From Silvimonas amylolytica (lineage in GTDB: Bacteria; Pseudomonadota; Gammaproteobacteria; Burkholderiales; Chitinibacteraceae): a DNA stretch of 64,000 bases. A program made the translations under genes and the position numbers. Shown here one piece after another: positions 8,802-16,797 of the stretch. The notes below the pieces were generated by a model, which was not told the DNA's origin, searched no databases, and saw nothing but the letters and a program-made list of their open reading frames with translations. Within the stretch, counting starts at the first letter, position 1; each line of letters begins with the position of its first letter. The DNA lies in contig NZ_BMLY01000010.1 in assembly GCF_014645555.1 (NCBI RefSeq), positions 1 through 64,000 on the forward strand, in the 5' to 3' direction.

Positions 8802-9986
8802 TTACGGGTTTACGATTTTGTAAACTTTGCCGTACATATAATCTCCCACATAAAGATTACCGCTACTGTCCACCTGAATAGAGCAGACGTTGCCAAGCGT
8901 GGTCGTCCCTGAGGAGATGGCAGACGGTGCAGGTGCGCCGGCAACTACCTTGTAAAGTTTGCAGCCGTTGGTGGTAAAGGTAGAGATAAAGAGTGTGTCG
9001 TTGTGATCGACCGCCGTGCTGTAAATCTGCGAAAGGGACGCTGTAGCCGGAACGATGGTCGGCGTGGTGACGCCTGGCACGAACCTGGCCAGGCCACCGG
9101 TCAATCCGGTCGGTACATATAAATTGTTGCTGTTATCCACGGCAACGGAGATAGGGCCCGCAATGGCGCCCACCTCAATCGGCGCTTCCGTCGTGATATT
9201 GGCGCCCGCCTGGATTTTGTAGATCTTGTTTGCGCCGTGGTCGGTTAGATAAAGATTGTCGCTGCTATCTATACCGAGGCCATCGCTATAGGCATAGGTG
9301 GTGCCTGTGGTGATCGGCGTCGGTGAGGTGGCGCCGGGCGCGATCTGGGCCACATACGACAGCGGCCCGGCAATATAGACATTGCCTTGCGAGTCAACCG
9401 CGACGCCGGTCAGACCTGGCAACGATGTGCCCGGCACCAGTGGCGTGCCGCTGGTCGCCCCAGGCGTCACTTTATAGACGTAGCCAGGGGTTGCCCCGAT
9501 CACCCCGACAACATACACATTGTTTTGATTGTCCACCGCCATGCTGCTGACGTTGTCAAACGAGGTCAAGGGGGCAATCTGCGTGACCTGGGCCGCGGCG
9601 CAACTCACGTTGACGGTGGTGACATTGGCCGCCACATTGCTGCCATTGGGCGCGCTGACCTGGCAGTTCAGCGTGCCAGGTTGCGTTTTGACGGTGACAA
9701 AATAGCTGTCACCTGGATTGGCCGCTGTGCCAAAGGTAAACGCGCCATTGGCGGTGATATCCAGCGTCTGGCCACCATGATCCTGCAGGGTGAGCGTGCC
9801 GCTGCTGAGCCCGGTAACCGTACCACCAATCGTATAGCTGACGGGCGCAGGTGCGGGTGTTGGTGCGGGTGTTGGTGTGCTCGTCGGCGTTGCCACCGGG
9901 GCTGCGGCTGAACCGTGGCTATCGCCCACGCAGGCGCTGAGCGCCAGGGCGCTGGTGACACACAGGGTGCTCACAAATGTTTTCAT
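8802..9986 (-). CDS. NHL-type beta-propeller lipoprotein
   Basis: A 394-residue lipoprotein. The start was moved to the ATG that gives MKTFVSTLCVTSALALSACVG, a signal sequence with a lipobox (LSAC). A Thr/Pro/Ala linker follows, then a small beta-sandwich module (about 50-125) with two cysteines, then a propeller of repeated VAVDSQGNVYIAG / IAVDNSNNLYVPT blades (about 140-394), typical of NHL or SMP-30-like repeats. Such proteins are surface binding scaffolds or lyases. No catalytic residues could be assigned. It is transcribed divergently from the LysR gene and separated from it by 330 bp that contain a strong hairpin. Confidence 0.75.
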   Translation of the reverse strand: MKTFVSTLCVTSALALSACVGDSHGSAAAPVATPTSTPTPAPTPAPAPVSYTIGGTVTGLSSGTLTLQDHGGQTLDITANGAFTFGTAANPGDSYFVTVKTQPGTLNCQVSAPNGSNVAANVTTVNVSCAAAQVTQIAPLTSFDNVSSMAVDNQNNVYVVGVIGATPGYVYKVTPGATSGTPLVPGTSLPGLTGVAVDSQGNVYIAGPLSYVAQIAPGATSPTPITTGTTYAYSDGLGIDSSDNLYLTDHGANKIYKIQAGANITTEAPIEVGAIAGPISVAVDNSNNLYVPTGLTGGLARFVPGVTTPTIVPATASLSQIYSTAVDHNDTLFISTFTTNGCKLYKVVAGAPAPSAISSGTTTLGNVCSIQVDSSGNLYVGDYMYGKVYKIVNP

Positions 9987-10318
9987 GTTGGGCTTCGGCT
10001 CAGTGGCGTAATTGATCAATACAGGCAGTCATGCGCGATCCAGGCTGCCGCGTATCTTACAAGGGCCGCATGCCCTGCAAGATATGATGTTGTTTTCACG
10101 CCAATTGGGTAGAGCATCCCGTCGGTGCCCATACGGCGGGGTAGGGTATCCAGGACCTGGCTTCTTGGTGCTTGCCGGTGCGCCACACGAAAGCGGTTAT
10201 GAAATTACGGTTTCCCGGTTTGATGTAGAGTCGAACCGTTCTACCGTGAGTTTCATCTCTACGCATGGGCGCCATCCAGGTCGTCCATGTTTTGTCTGTG
10301 TTCCCCTCAGGTGTAAAC
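9987..10318. other. Divergent intergenic region with a long hairpin
   Basis: This region separates the beta-propeller and LysR genes. The main structure is an interrupted inverted repeat at 10053-10084: outer arms TATCTT/AAGATA, inner arms AGGGC/GCCCT, loop CGCAT. It lies about 70 bp upstream of the beta-propeller start. It could be an operator, a 5' leader structure or a terminator relic; a T-rich stretch follows on the plus strand. No gene is seen. Confidence 0.45.
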
Positions 10319-11308
10319 ATGGTCATCAGTGACATCGATCTGCGTTTGTTGCGTGTTTTTCGTGCCGTGGTTGAGGCCGGTGGTTTTTCAAATGCGCAAG
10401 CTTTGCTCAACATCAGCCAGTCGACCATCAGCACGCAGATGTCCCAGCTGGAAACCCGCCTTGGCTTCACGCTTTGTCACCGTGGGCGCAGCGGCTTCCG
10501 GCTCACTGATCAGGGCGATTTGATGTACCGGCAGGTCGTGCAGCTTTTTCAGTCGTTGCAGCAGTTTCAGCTGCAGGCAGATGAGTTGAAGGGTGGGCTG
10601 TGCGGGCATCTGCGTATCGGCATGATCGACAGCATCATTACGGATCCGGCGTGCCCGGTCAGCCGGGCGCTGGCAGAGTTCGCACGCAAGCCCAATAACG
10701 CGGTGCACGTGTCATTGCAGGTGATGTCGCCGCAGGAGCTGGAGGCGCAACTGCTGGATAACCGCATCGATGTCGCGTTTGGCATCTTTTGTAGCCCGCT
10801 CTCGGGGCTGACTTACCAGCCGCTATACCGCGAGCGGGATTTACTGGTTTGTCACCACTCCCACCCACTCGCCACGATGTCCTCCGGCCCGTCGCTAGCG
10901 CGTGAAATCAGCCGGGCCCGCAAGGTCATCAGAACGTTCCTTGGCACCCAGGAGCTCGTCCCTCTGGATACCGATGCCGACACCATTTTTGCCACAGTCA
11001 CGAATGTCGAAGCAGCGGCCCTGTTGATTCGCAGTGGCGCTTACATCGGCTTCTTGCCTGAGCACTATGCGCAACACTGGATCGAACAGGGCGACATGGT
11101 GGCGCTGCTGCCCGGGCAGTGCACCCGCTATTCTGATTTTTCGCTGGTCACGCGGGCCCATCAACCCACGCCTTCGCGCTCACTGGCGGGTTTTCTGCAA
11201 AGCGTTGACGTCGTGCTTGCAGACATGGGCGCTGAGGGCAAAGGCGCTGCCCATGACCGCGTGCGCACTCACTTCGCTCAGGCCGATGTCAACATTGAAG
11301 CTCTGTAA
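10319..11308 (+). CDS. LysR-type transcriptional regulator
   Basis: A 329-residue regulator. The N-terminal winged helix-turn-helix (DIDLRLLRVFRAVVEAGGF, then NISQSTISTQMSQLETRLG) is canonical for LysR proteins. The C-terminal periplasmic-binding-protein-like sensor domain spans about 95-300. The start is the ATG before VISDIDLR, which gives the usual distance to the HTH; a longer frame upstream lacks a good ribosome binding site. It lies 95 bp upstream of an ABC-type binding protein gene on the same strand and probably controls that operon, although most LysR genes are divergent from their targets. Confidence 0.9.
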   Translation: MVISDIDLRLLRVFRAVVEAGGFSNAQALLNISQSTISTQMSQLETRLGFTLCHRGRSGFRLTDQGDLMYRQVVQLFQSLQQFQLQADELKGGLCGHLRIGMIDSIITDPACPVSRALAEFARKPNNAVHVSLQVMSPQELEAQLLDNRIDVAFGIFCSPLSGLTYQPLYRERDLLVCHHSHPLATMSSGPSLAREISRARKVIRTFLGTQELVPLDTDADTIFATVTNVEAAALLIRSGAYIGFLPEHYAQHWIEQGDMVALLPGQCTRYSDFSLVTRAHQPTPSRSLAGFLQSVDVVLADMGAEGKGAAHDRVRTHFAQADVNIEAL

Positions 11309-11337
11309 TTGAACGGGTGATGTGCGCTGCATAGGAT
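11309..11337 (+). promoter_or_regulatory. Sigma70-type promoter for the binding-protein operon
   Basis: TTGAAC and TAGGAT are separated by exactly 17 bp and sit 66 bp upstream of the binding-protein start codon, overlapping the LysR stop. This supports separate initiation of the downstream three-gene unit. Confidence 0.5.
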
Positions 11338-11403
11338 GAGCTCACGAGATATTCCTCCGCGCGACGCTGGTCTCGCGGCACCCTCAACAATCTGGAGCTA
11401 ATC

Positions 11404-12366
11404 ATGCGAGACCTCTGTAAATTTTTGTCTGGCGCCGTCCTGCTTTCTGCCGGGCTTGCCAGCCCGCTAGCGCATGCCTCCGAAAAACTGAAGATTGGTT
11501 ACAACAACTGGGTTGGCTCTGCCGGCGTGTTCGTCGCGCAGGAAAAGGGCTTTTTCAAGCAAGCCGGTGTCGATGTCGAATTTGTGCCCTTCAAAGGCCC
11601 CAGTGATGCCATTCCGCCGCTGGTATCCGGCCACATTGATCTGGCGCTCACGACGGCCGACAACGTCGTGCTGGTGAATGCGCGCAGTGGCACGGATCTG
11701 AAGATTATTTACGCCACAGACACCTCCAATGGTGCCGACGCAGTGGTCTCTAAAAAAGGCTTGACCAGTCTTGCTGATCTCAAGGGCAAGACGGTCGCAG
11801 TGACCCAAAATGAGGTCAATGAACTGCTGTTGCTCAAAGGGCTTGAAAAAGCGGGCATGAAGCCAGGCGATATCAAGAGCGTCAACATGGATCCGGACAG
11901 TGCGGGCGCGGCCTTTGTGGCCGGTAAAGTGGATGCCGCCGTCACGTGGGAGCCCTGGATTTCGCAAGCCGTTGCTGGCGGTGGCAAGGTGGTGTTTTCC
12001 AGCGCGCAAGTCCCCAACCTCATTCTTGACGTAGTGACAGTGAACCCGGCAACCAGCAAAACCAAGGCCAAAGCCATTGCGGCTTTCCTGGCGGCTGTGG
12101 ATAAAGGCACCGCTTTCGTCAGATCCAACCCGGATGAAGCGATGCCACTCGTGGCGAAACGGCTGGAAGTCAAACCCGGCGAAGTGAAAGACATGCTGGT
12201 GGGCGTCAAGCTCTATGACATGGCTGGCAATGCCAAGCTGTTGCATGGCCCGGTGGCAGCGCAGACGCTGGACAATATCTCTGTGTTCTACAGCAGCCGC
12301 AAAACGATTCCGAAGACCCTCAAGGGCAGCGATATGGTCGATGCCTCTTTCGTTCAGTTGCATTGA
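11404..12366 (+). CDS. ABC-transporter substrate-binding protein (SsuA/TauA/NMT1-like)
   Basis: A 320-residue periplasmic binding protein with a signal peptide (cleavage near AHA-SE, residue 26). The opening KLKIGYNNWVGSAGVFVA, then GFFKQAGVDVEFVPFKG, and the hinge-region WEPW motif (about 180) are typical of the NMT1/THI5-like family that binds sulfonates, nitrate, taurine or pyrimidine precursors. No permease or ATPase gene is adjacent, so the protein either uses a transporter encoded elsewhere or serves a sensory role. The next gene starts 8 bp after its stop, which implies one transcript with the cysteine hydrolase and MBL hydrolase. Confidence 0.85.
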   Translation: MRDLCKFLSGAVLLSAGLASPLAHASEKLKIGYNNWVGSAGVFVAQEKGFFKQAGVDVEFVPFKGPSDAIPPLVSGHIDLALTTADNVVLVNARSGTDLKIIYATDTSNGADAVVSKKGLTSLADLKGKTVAVTQNEVNELLLLKGLEKAGMKPGDIKSVNMDPDSAGAAFVAGKVDAAVTWEPWISQAVAGGGKVVFSSAQVPNLILDVVTVNPATSKTKAKAIAAFLAAVDKGTAFVRSNPDEAMPLVAKRLEVKPGEVKDMLVGVKLYDMAGNAKLLHGPVAAQTLDNISVFYSSRKTIPKTLKGSDMVDASFVQLH

Positions 12367-12373
12367 GAGAGCG

Positions 12374-13090
12374 ATGATGATTTCGGTTTCGTGTCATTAC
12401 GATCGACATTTTGATTTTGCCCCGCAGCGGACCGCATTGATTGTGATTGATATGCAGCGCGACTTTCTGGCACCGGAAGGTGCCAGCGGAGTCAGCGGGT
12501 TTGACCTGGCCCCGCTGCGCGCCATCATTCCCCGTGTGCAAAACATGTTGGGTGCGGCACGCCGGCACGGTGTGAGCGTGTTCCATACCCGTGAAGGGCA
12601 CCGTGCAGATCTGGCGGATTTATCCGCAACGAAGCGGCAGCGCACGCTCGAGGCCGGGGCCCAGGTCGGCTCGTCCGGGCCACTGGGTCGGTTTATGGTG
12701 CGTGGGGAGTTCGGTCATGATTTGATTGATGAACTGCAGCCCGCCGTGGGTGAGCCCATTATCGACAAACCCGGATACGGTGCCTTTTACGCCACGGATC
12801 TGGAGCACCTGCTGCGCAGCAAGGGCATCACCCATTTGCTGTTGGCGGGCGTGACCACGCAGTGCTGCGTGCATTCCACCTTGCGGGAGGCGGTCGACCG
12901 CGGGTTTTCCTGCCTGACGCTGGCTGATTGTTGCGCGAGTTTCGAGCCAGCGCTGCACGATGCAACGCTGCAGATCATTGCCAGTGAAGCGCATCTGTTT
13001 GGATGGATCGCGAATGGTGAAAACGTGATTTCGGCGCTGGACAACCAGACCATCGAAACCACTCGCCGTGCCATTGAGGAAAAAGCATGA
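12374..13090 (+). CDS. Isochorismatase-like cysteine hydrolase
   Basis: A 238-residue hydrolase with the family triad: Asp in ALIVIDMQRDF (Asp26), Lys in IIDKPGYGAF (about 134) and the nucleophile Cys in GVTTQCCVHST (about 160). Family members hydrolyse amides and related bonds (N-carbamoylsarcosine, biuret, ureidoacrylate, nicotinamide). The active-site segment TTQCCVHSTLREA is of the biuret/ureidoacrylate amidohydrolase type. The start uses the first of two ATG codons behind GAGAG. The stop overlaps the next start (ATGA), indicating translational coupling. A nitrogen-compound catabolic role is inferred from the family and the binding-protein neighbour. Confidence 0.85.
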   Translation: MMISVSCHYDRHFDFAPQRTALIVIDMQRDFLAPEGASGVSGFDLAPLRAIIPRVQNMLGAARRHGVSVFHTREGHRADLADLSATKRQRTLEAGAQVGSSGPLGRFMVRGEFGHDLIDELQPAVGEPIIDKPGYGAFYATDLEHLLRSKGITHLLLAGVTTQCCVHSTLREAVDRGFSCLTLADCCASFEPALHDATLQIIASEAHLFGWIANGENVISALDNQTIETTRRAIEEKA

Positions 13091-13899
13091 ACGCGCCGGC
13101 ATGGGGTACGCACAGGCCCTACCCGGTGGCCACGCGCTGGTATGAACGTCTGGATCTGGAAAACGGCGTTACGCGCTTTTGGGAGCCGCATGTCCATCCG
13201 CTTGAGCAGGCCAATTTCTGGCATATCCGCGGTCGTGACAGAGACCTCTTGATTGATAGCGGCATGGGCATTGTGCCCCTGCGCCCCAGTTTTCCGGACT
13301 TGTTCAGCGACAAAGAAGTCATTGCGCTGGCAACCCACACGCATATCGACCATATCGGCGCTATCCATGAATTTGAACAACGGTGGGTGCATGGTGCTGA
13401 GGCTCACCAGATGGCGCACCCCTCTGGCGTGACGACGCTGGTCTGCGCGGATATTCATCCCCAATTGGCCGGGCTGTTCGTTGAAGCCGGGTACCCGCCC
13501 TTTGACGAGCTGCTGATCGATGCGATGCCGTATGAAGGTTACGACCCGCGCCAATACCGTTTGCGCGGGGCCGAGCCGACGCATCTTGTCAGCGACCAGG
13601 ACATCATTGACCTGGGCGACCGGCGCTTTGAGATTATCCAGCTGCCGGGCCACTCTCCCGGGAGTATCTGTATCTGGGAGGAAACGACTGCGACGTTGTA
13701 TTCAGGCGACCTGATCTATGATGGCCCGCTGGTTTATGAAGGTCCGGGGATGGATCTGGACATCTACGCGCAGTCGCTGCGGCGCCTGAAAGCCATGCCG
13801 ATCCAGACCGTCCACGCAGGACACGACCCCAGTTTTGATCGCGCCAGATTGATTGAAATCGTCGATACCTATCTACGGCGCTGGAACAAGGATAATTAG
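13087..13899 (+). CDS. MBL-fold metallo-hydrolase
   Basis: A 270-residue metallo-beta-lactamase-fold enzyme. The dinuclear metal site is shown by THTHIDHIG (about residue 79), GHSPGS (about 188), the bridging Asp in YSGDLIYDGP (about 207) and His in VHAGHDP (about 240). The family includes lactonases, glyoxalase II and thioesterases; the substrate is unknown. The ATGA overlap couples it to the cysteine hydrolase, so the two enzymes probably act on successive steps, for example ring opening followed by amide cleavage. GAGG lies 10 bp upstream of the start. Confidence 0.85.
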   Translation: MNAPAWGTHRPYPVATRWYERLDLENGVTRFWEPHVHPLEQANFWHIRGRDRDLLIDSGMGIVPLRPSFPDLFSDKEVIALATHTHIDHIGAIHEFEQRWVHGAEAHQMAHPSGVTTLVCADIHPQLAGLFVEAGYPPFDELLIDAMPYEGYDPRQYRLRGAEPTHLVSDQDIIDLGDRRFEIIQLPGHSPGSICIWEETTATLYSGDLIYDGPLVYEGPGMDLDIYAQSLRRLKAMPIQTVHAGHDPSFDRARLIEIVDTYLRRWNKDN

Positions 13900-14014
13900 G
13901 ACGCTGAAGCGGCCGCTTTCATTCGTCAACAGCGCAAACCCTGCAATAACCTGGTCAGGGCTGACGGGTGGAATGTCCTGTCGGGTTCTGCAGAGCACTC
14001 ATGGCGTTCCTTTT

Positions 14015-14650
14015 TCAGGCCGTGACTTTGTAACGGGGTGCAGTGATGAACTTGCGCGCGATGTTTACCGTCTGGGCGCTGCCCTGTTGCGTAATGCCAG
14101 GCTTGCTAACGAGCGACCAGTTGGCGATATAGCGCAGGGGCAGCCGGCCATTAATGTTGTCGGCGACACCATCGTACGCACGGCCATCCTGCCCCATCAG
14201 GGAGGGGACCTGCTGATGATCGGGCGCACCCTGGTAGTAGGTCACGATGGCACTGCTATACGATCTGGCCGCATTCACCAGATTGGTGTTGGCGTTCAAC
14301 GAGTTTTGCAGCCAGGTACGATCAGAATCCGACAGCTTGCCGGTGACTTTGAGCTGGCCATCCTGCAGTACGACATCCCAGTTGCTGTTAGCGATCTGTG
14401 GGTGTTGTTTCGTCAAACTGGCCTGAACCTGCGTTAGCTGGTCGTAGATGGTCTGGATGGCATTGTTGGCAAGGGCGGCTGCTGGCCTGATGTACGTGGT
14501 CATGTCATGGTCGAAATCCGCCATGTAATCATGCTGCGGGGCAATCTGGGGATTAACCCCCGTCAGCTTGTTCGAGTCATCAATGCGTGGGGTGGTTAGC
14601 CCCAGGCTCAGCGTAGAGCCGCCCGTGGTCGGGACATAAGAAACACTCAT
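14015..14650 (-). CDS. Hypothetical protein, 211 residues
   Basis: No family recognised. The protein has no signal peptide and no membrane segment. Its N-terminus is rich in Ser, Thr and Gly, and a helical, Gln-rich middle (residues about 55-90) could form a coiled coil. A good ribosome binding site (AAGGGG) precedes the ATG, and the palindrome TGAAAT-CA-ATTTCA lies about 100 bp upstream, so it appears to be a real, regulated gene. The soluble, Ser/Thr/Gln-rich composition recalls proteins exported without a Sec signal, but nothing proves export. Confidence 0.65.
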   Translation of the reverse strand: MSVSYVPTTGGSTLSLGLTTPRIDDSNKLTGVNPQIAPQHDYMADFDHDMTTYIRPAAALANNAIQTIYDQLTQVQASLTKQHPQIANSNWDVVLQDGQLKVTGKLSDSDRTWLQNSLNANTNLVNAARSYSSAIVTYYQGAPDHQQVPSLMGQDGRAYDGVADNINGRLPLRYIANWSLVSKPGITQQGSAQTVNIARKFITAPRYKVTA

Positions 14651-14753
14651 GAGATTCCCCTTGGTGAAATCAGAAGCCGCCTCACGCTGTTTGGTTGTGT
14701 TGCGGGTGAACCAATAAACACGGTCTATTCACACGGGGTTTATATACCGCGTA

Positions 14754-14767
14754 TGAAATCAATTTCA
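14754..14767. promoter_or_regulatory. Palindromic operator candidate
   Basis: TGAAAT-CA-ATTTCA has perfect 6-bp arms and lies about 104 bp upstream of the 211-residue hypothetical gene, next to an AT-rich TATATA stretch. It is a plausible regulator binding site. The regulator is not known. Confidence 0.4.
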
Positions 14768-14974
14768 CCTGCAATAACTGCCAGCTTGTTTAATGTGTCG
14801 CCCTGTATCAATTCCGGATTGGCCGGGCTGGTTTTTGGCCACGGCAATCTGGTCTGGCCCGCACTGCATTAAAAGCGCAGGCAAGATCGCTACCGGCATC
14901 AATGCAATAAAAACAAAGCTGGAAACCAGCAGGGGATGGCAATCGGGGCAAAGGGGATTGGGCATTGACGTACT

Positions 14975-15010
14975 AAAAATAAAGCGCCGCTATTGGGCGC
15001 TTTATTTTTT
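14975..15010. terminator. Bidirectional terminator-like hairpin
   Basis: A stem of about 12 bp (AATAAAGCGCC/GGCGCTTTATT) is flanked by A and T tracts, so it could end transcription in both directions. It lies 60 bp upstream of the carotenoid oxygenase start and insulates that gene from the divergent unit to its left. The rest of the 420-bp gap around it (14651-15071) has no supported gene. Confidence 0.75.
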
Positions 15011-15071
15011 ACAGCCATTTCGCCATATGCAGCGCAGTGTCTGTCATGTCACGCCAGGAATCACCAAGCCA

Positions 15072-16424
15072 ATGAACGATGATCTTCTCCATGCTCAGCC
15101 ATCGGGTAGCCCTTATCTGACGGGCAATTTCGCGCCGATAGAGGCTGAAACCACGGCATTCAATCTGAAAGTCACTGGCCGTATTCCTGAGGCGCTGCAT
15201 GGTCGTTTTTTGCGCATTGGTCCCAATCCGGTGATGGCGCCGGATGTAACGAACTATCACTGGTTTGGCGCAACAGGCATGGCGCATGGCCTGCGTCTGC
15301 GTGACGGGAAGGCGGAGTGGTTCCGGAGTCGTTTTATCAAAGATGCAAGCGCATCTGCCGTCTTGGGGCTCGCGCCGATTCCCGGGCCGCAATACCGTGA
15401 CGGGGCGGTGAATACCAGTTTCACCCGGATTGGGGGCAGGCTCTATGCGGTGTCGGAAGCGGGGAGTTTGCCCGTTGAACTCGATGACGAACTGGAAAGC
15501 GTCAGGCGTTCTGACTTTGACGGGACGCTGGAGGCGGGTTTTACCGGACATCCCAAATTTGATCCGGTCACAGGCGAGCAGCATGCGCTGACCTACGAAC
15601 CAGGCGAACCGGTTCGTTATGTGTCCGTCGGGCGGGATGGCCGCGCCCAGACCAGGGCAAGTATCGATTTGCCACATACTCCGCTGATTCACGACCTCGC
15701 GTTTACGGCGTCGTTCATCGTCGTCCCCGACCTGCCTGTGACTTTCCAGCCACAACGTGCGCTGGCTGCGTTTCCGTGGCTCTGGGATGAAAACCGCGAT
15801 GCCAGAATCGGCCTTTTGCCCCGGGATGGTGATGTCTCGCGGCTGCAATGGTTTGCCGCGCCGCGTTGTTTTGTCTTTCATTTCGTCAACGCGTGGGATG
15901 AGGGCGACCGAACGATCATTGACTTGATCCGGCACCAGCGTCTGTTTGTTCACGACCGTCATGGTCCTGGTGAGGGAGCCGGGGTGCTGGCGCGGTGGAC
16001 GCTGGAACGTCAGAGCGGCAGGCTGAGTGAAACCATCCTGGACGAACGTGGCAACGAATTCCCACGCATGAACGGACGTTTTGAGGGGCAAGCCTACCGG
16101 TATGCCTATACGGCCCATTGGGGCGAGCAGCTCAGCTTTGGCCCCGCCAGAAAACACGACATGCTGCGTGGGGTGTCTGAAACCCACGACTATGGTTCCG
16201 GCCGGGTGACGCTGGAGCCCGTGTTCGTGCAACGCCCCGGCGCAACACGGGAAGATGACGGCTGGATCATGTCTTACGTCTATGACGGCAACCGCAATCT
16301 CAGCGATGTAGTCATCCTGGATGCGCTGGATTTCACCGGGGCTCCCCTCGCGATCATCCATCTGCCGGTACGTGTGCCATTTGGTTTTCACGGTGCCTGG
16401 GTGGCGGATAGCCCGTCTCCTTAG
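15072..16424 (+). CDS. Carotenoid cleavage oxygenase family protein
   Basis: A 450-residue non-haem iron oxygenase of the RPE65/carotenoid cleavage family. The four iron-binding histidines are visible: His160 (GFTGHPKFD), His207 (PLIHDLAF), His270 (FHFVNAW) and His440 (FGFHGAW). The N-terminal GRFLRIGPNPV motif is also typical. Family enzymes cleave carotenoids, apocarotenoids or stilbene-type double bonds such as lignostilbene. No carotenoid synthesis gene is nearby, so the substrate may be taken from the environment. The start was chosen at the ATG behind CAGGAA, which gives a normal family length; the longer upstream frame runs through the terminator. Confidence 0.9.
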   Translation: MNDDLLHAQPSGSPYLTGNFAPIEAETTAFNLKVTGRIPEALHGRFLRIGPNPVMAPDVTNYHWFGATGMAHGLRLRDGKAEWFRSRFIKDASASAVLGLAPIPGPQYRDGAVNTSFTRIGGRLYAVSEAGSLPVELDDELESVRRSDFDGTLEAGFTGHPKFDPVTGEQHALTYEPGEPVRYVSVGRDGRAQTRASIDLPHTPLIHDLAFTASFIVVPDLPVTFQPQRALAAFPWLWDENRDARIGLLPRDGDVSRLQWFAAPRCFVFHFVNAWDEGDRTIIDLIRHQRLFVHDRHGPGEGAGVLARWTLERQSGRLSETILDERGNEFPRMNGRFEGQAYRYAYTAHWGEQLSFGPARKHDMLRGVSETHDYGSGRVTLEPVFVQRPGATREDDGWIMSYVYDGNRNLSDVVILDALDFTGAPLAIIHLPVRVPFGFHGAWVADSPSP

Positions 16425-16797
16425 CACACGGCTGACCCTCTTTCAGACCTGGGCCCCGACGGGCGCTTTTATCTGTTCAGATCAAAATCTGCCTTGCCAG
16501 AGCCGCTATGCGCCAGCGTCGCGGATCGCGAGCACAGGCACGCTCGTGTGTAAACGCTTTGTAAAGTAACCGGATTGTCACGGTACGTACATTTGCGACT
16601 GCCACAATCCGCCGCGCGTTACCGATGGTTCATGTGTCTTCTGATACCCGAAGAAGACCCGTTGTTTGCCCACGAGGAAGCCACCGTTTTGATCCGGTAA
16701 CGAAGATTGATCAGCCGCCACTGATTCGGCAAAGACAAAGAGCACGAAGCCGAACACGTCGCGATTACGTATAAAAACTCCCCTCCCAAAGAGCATC
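16425..16797. other. Intergenic region without a gene
   Basis: A short GC-rich hairpin followed by TTTT (about 16452-16470, GCCC/GGGC) may be the terminator of the carotenoid oxygenase. An AT-rich TATAAAAA stretch near 16771 probably belongs to the promoter of the next lipoprotein. Nothing else could be supported. Confidence 0.35.

Noticed and set aside
14765-14965. Minus-strand 66-codon frame with a CxxC pair and a hydrophobic segment
   Set aside because: No ribosome binding site, no recognisable homology, and it begins just beside a terminator. It is probably a chance frame.
14793-15071. N-terminal extension of the carotenoid oxygenase
   Set aside because: The extension runs through a strong terminator hairpin and lacks family similarity. 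The ATG at 15072 gives the normal domain boundary.
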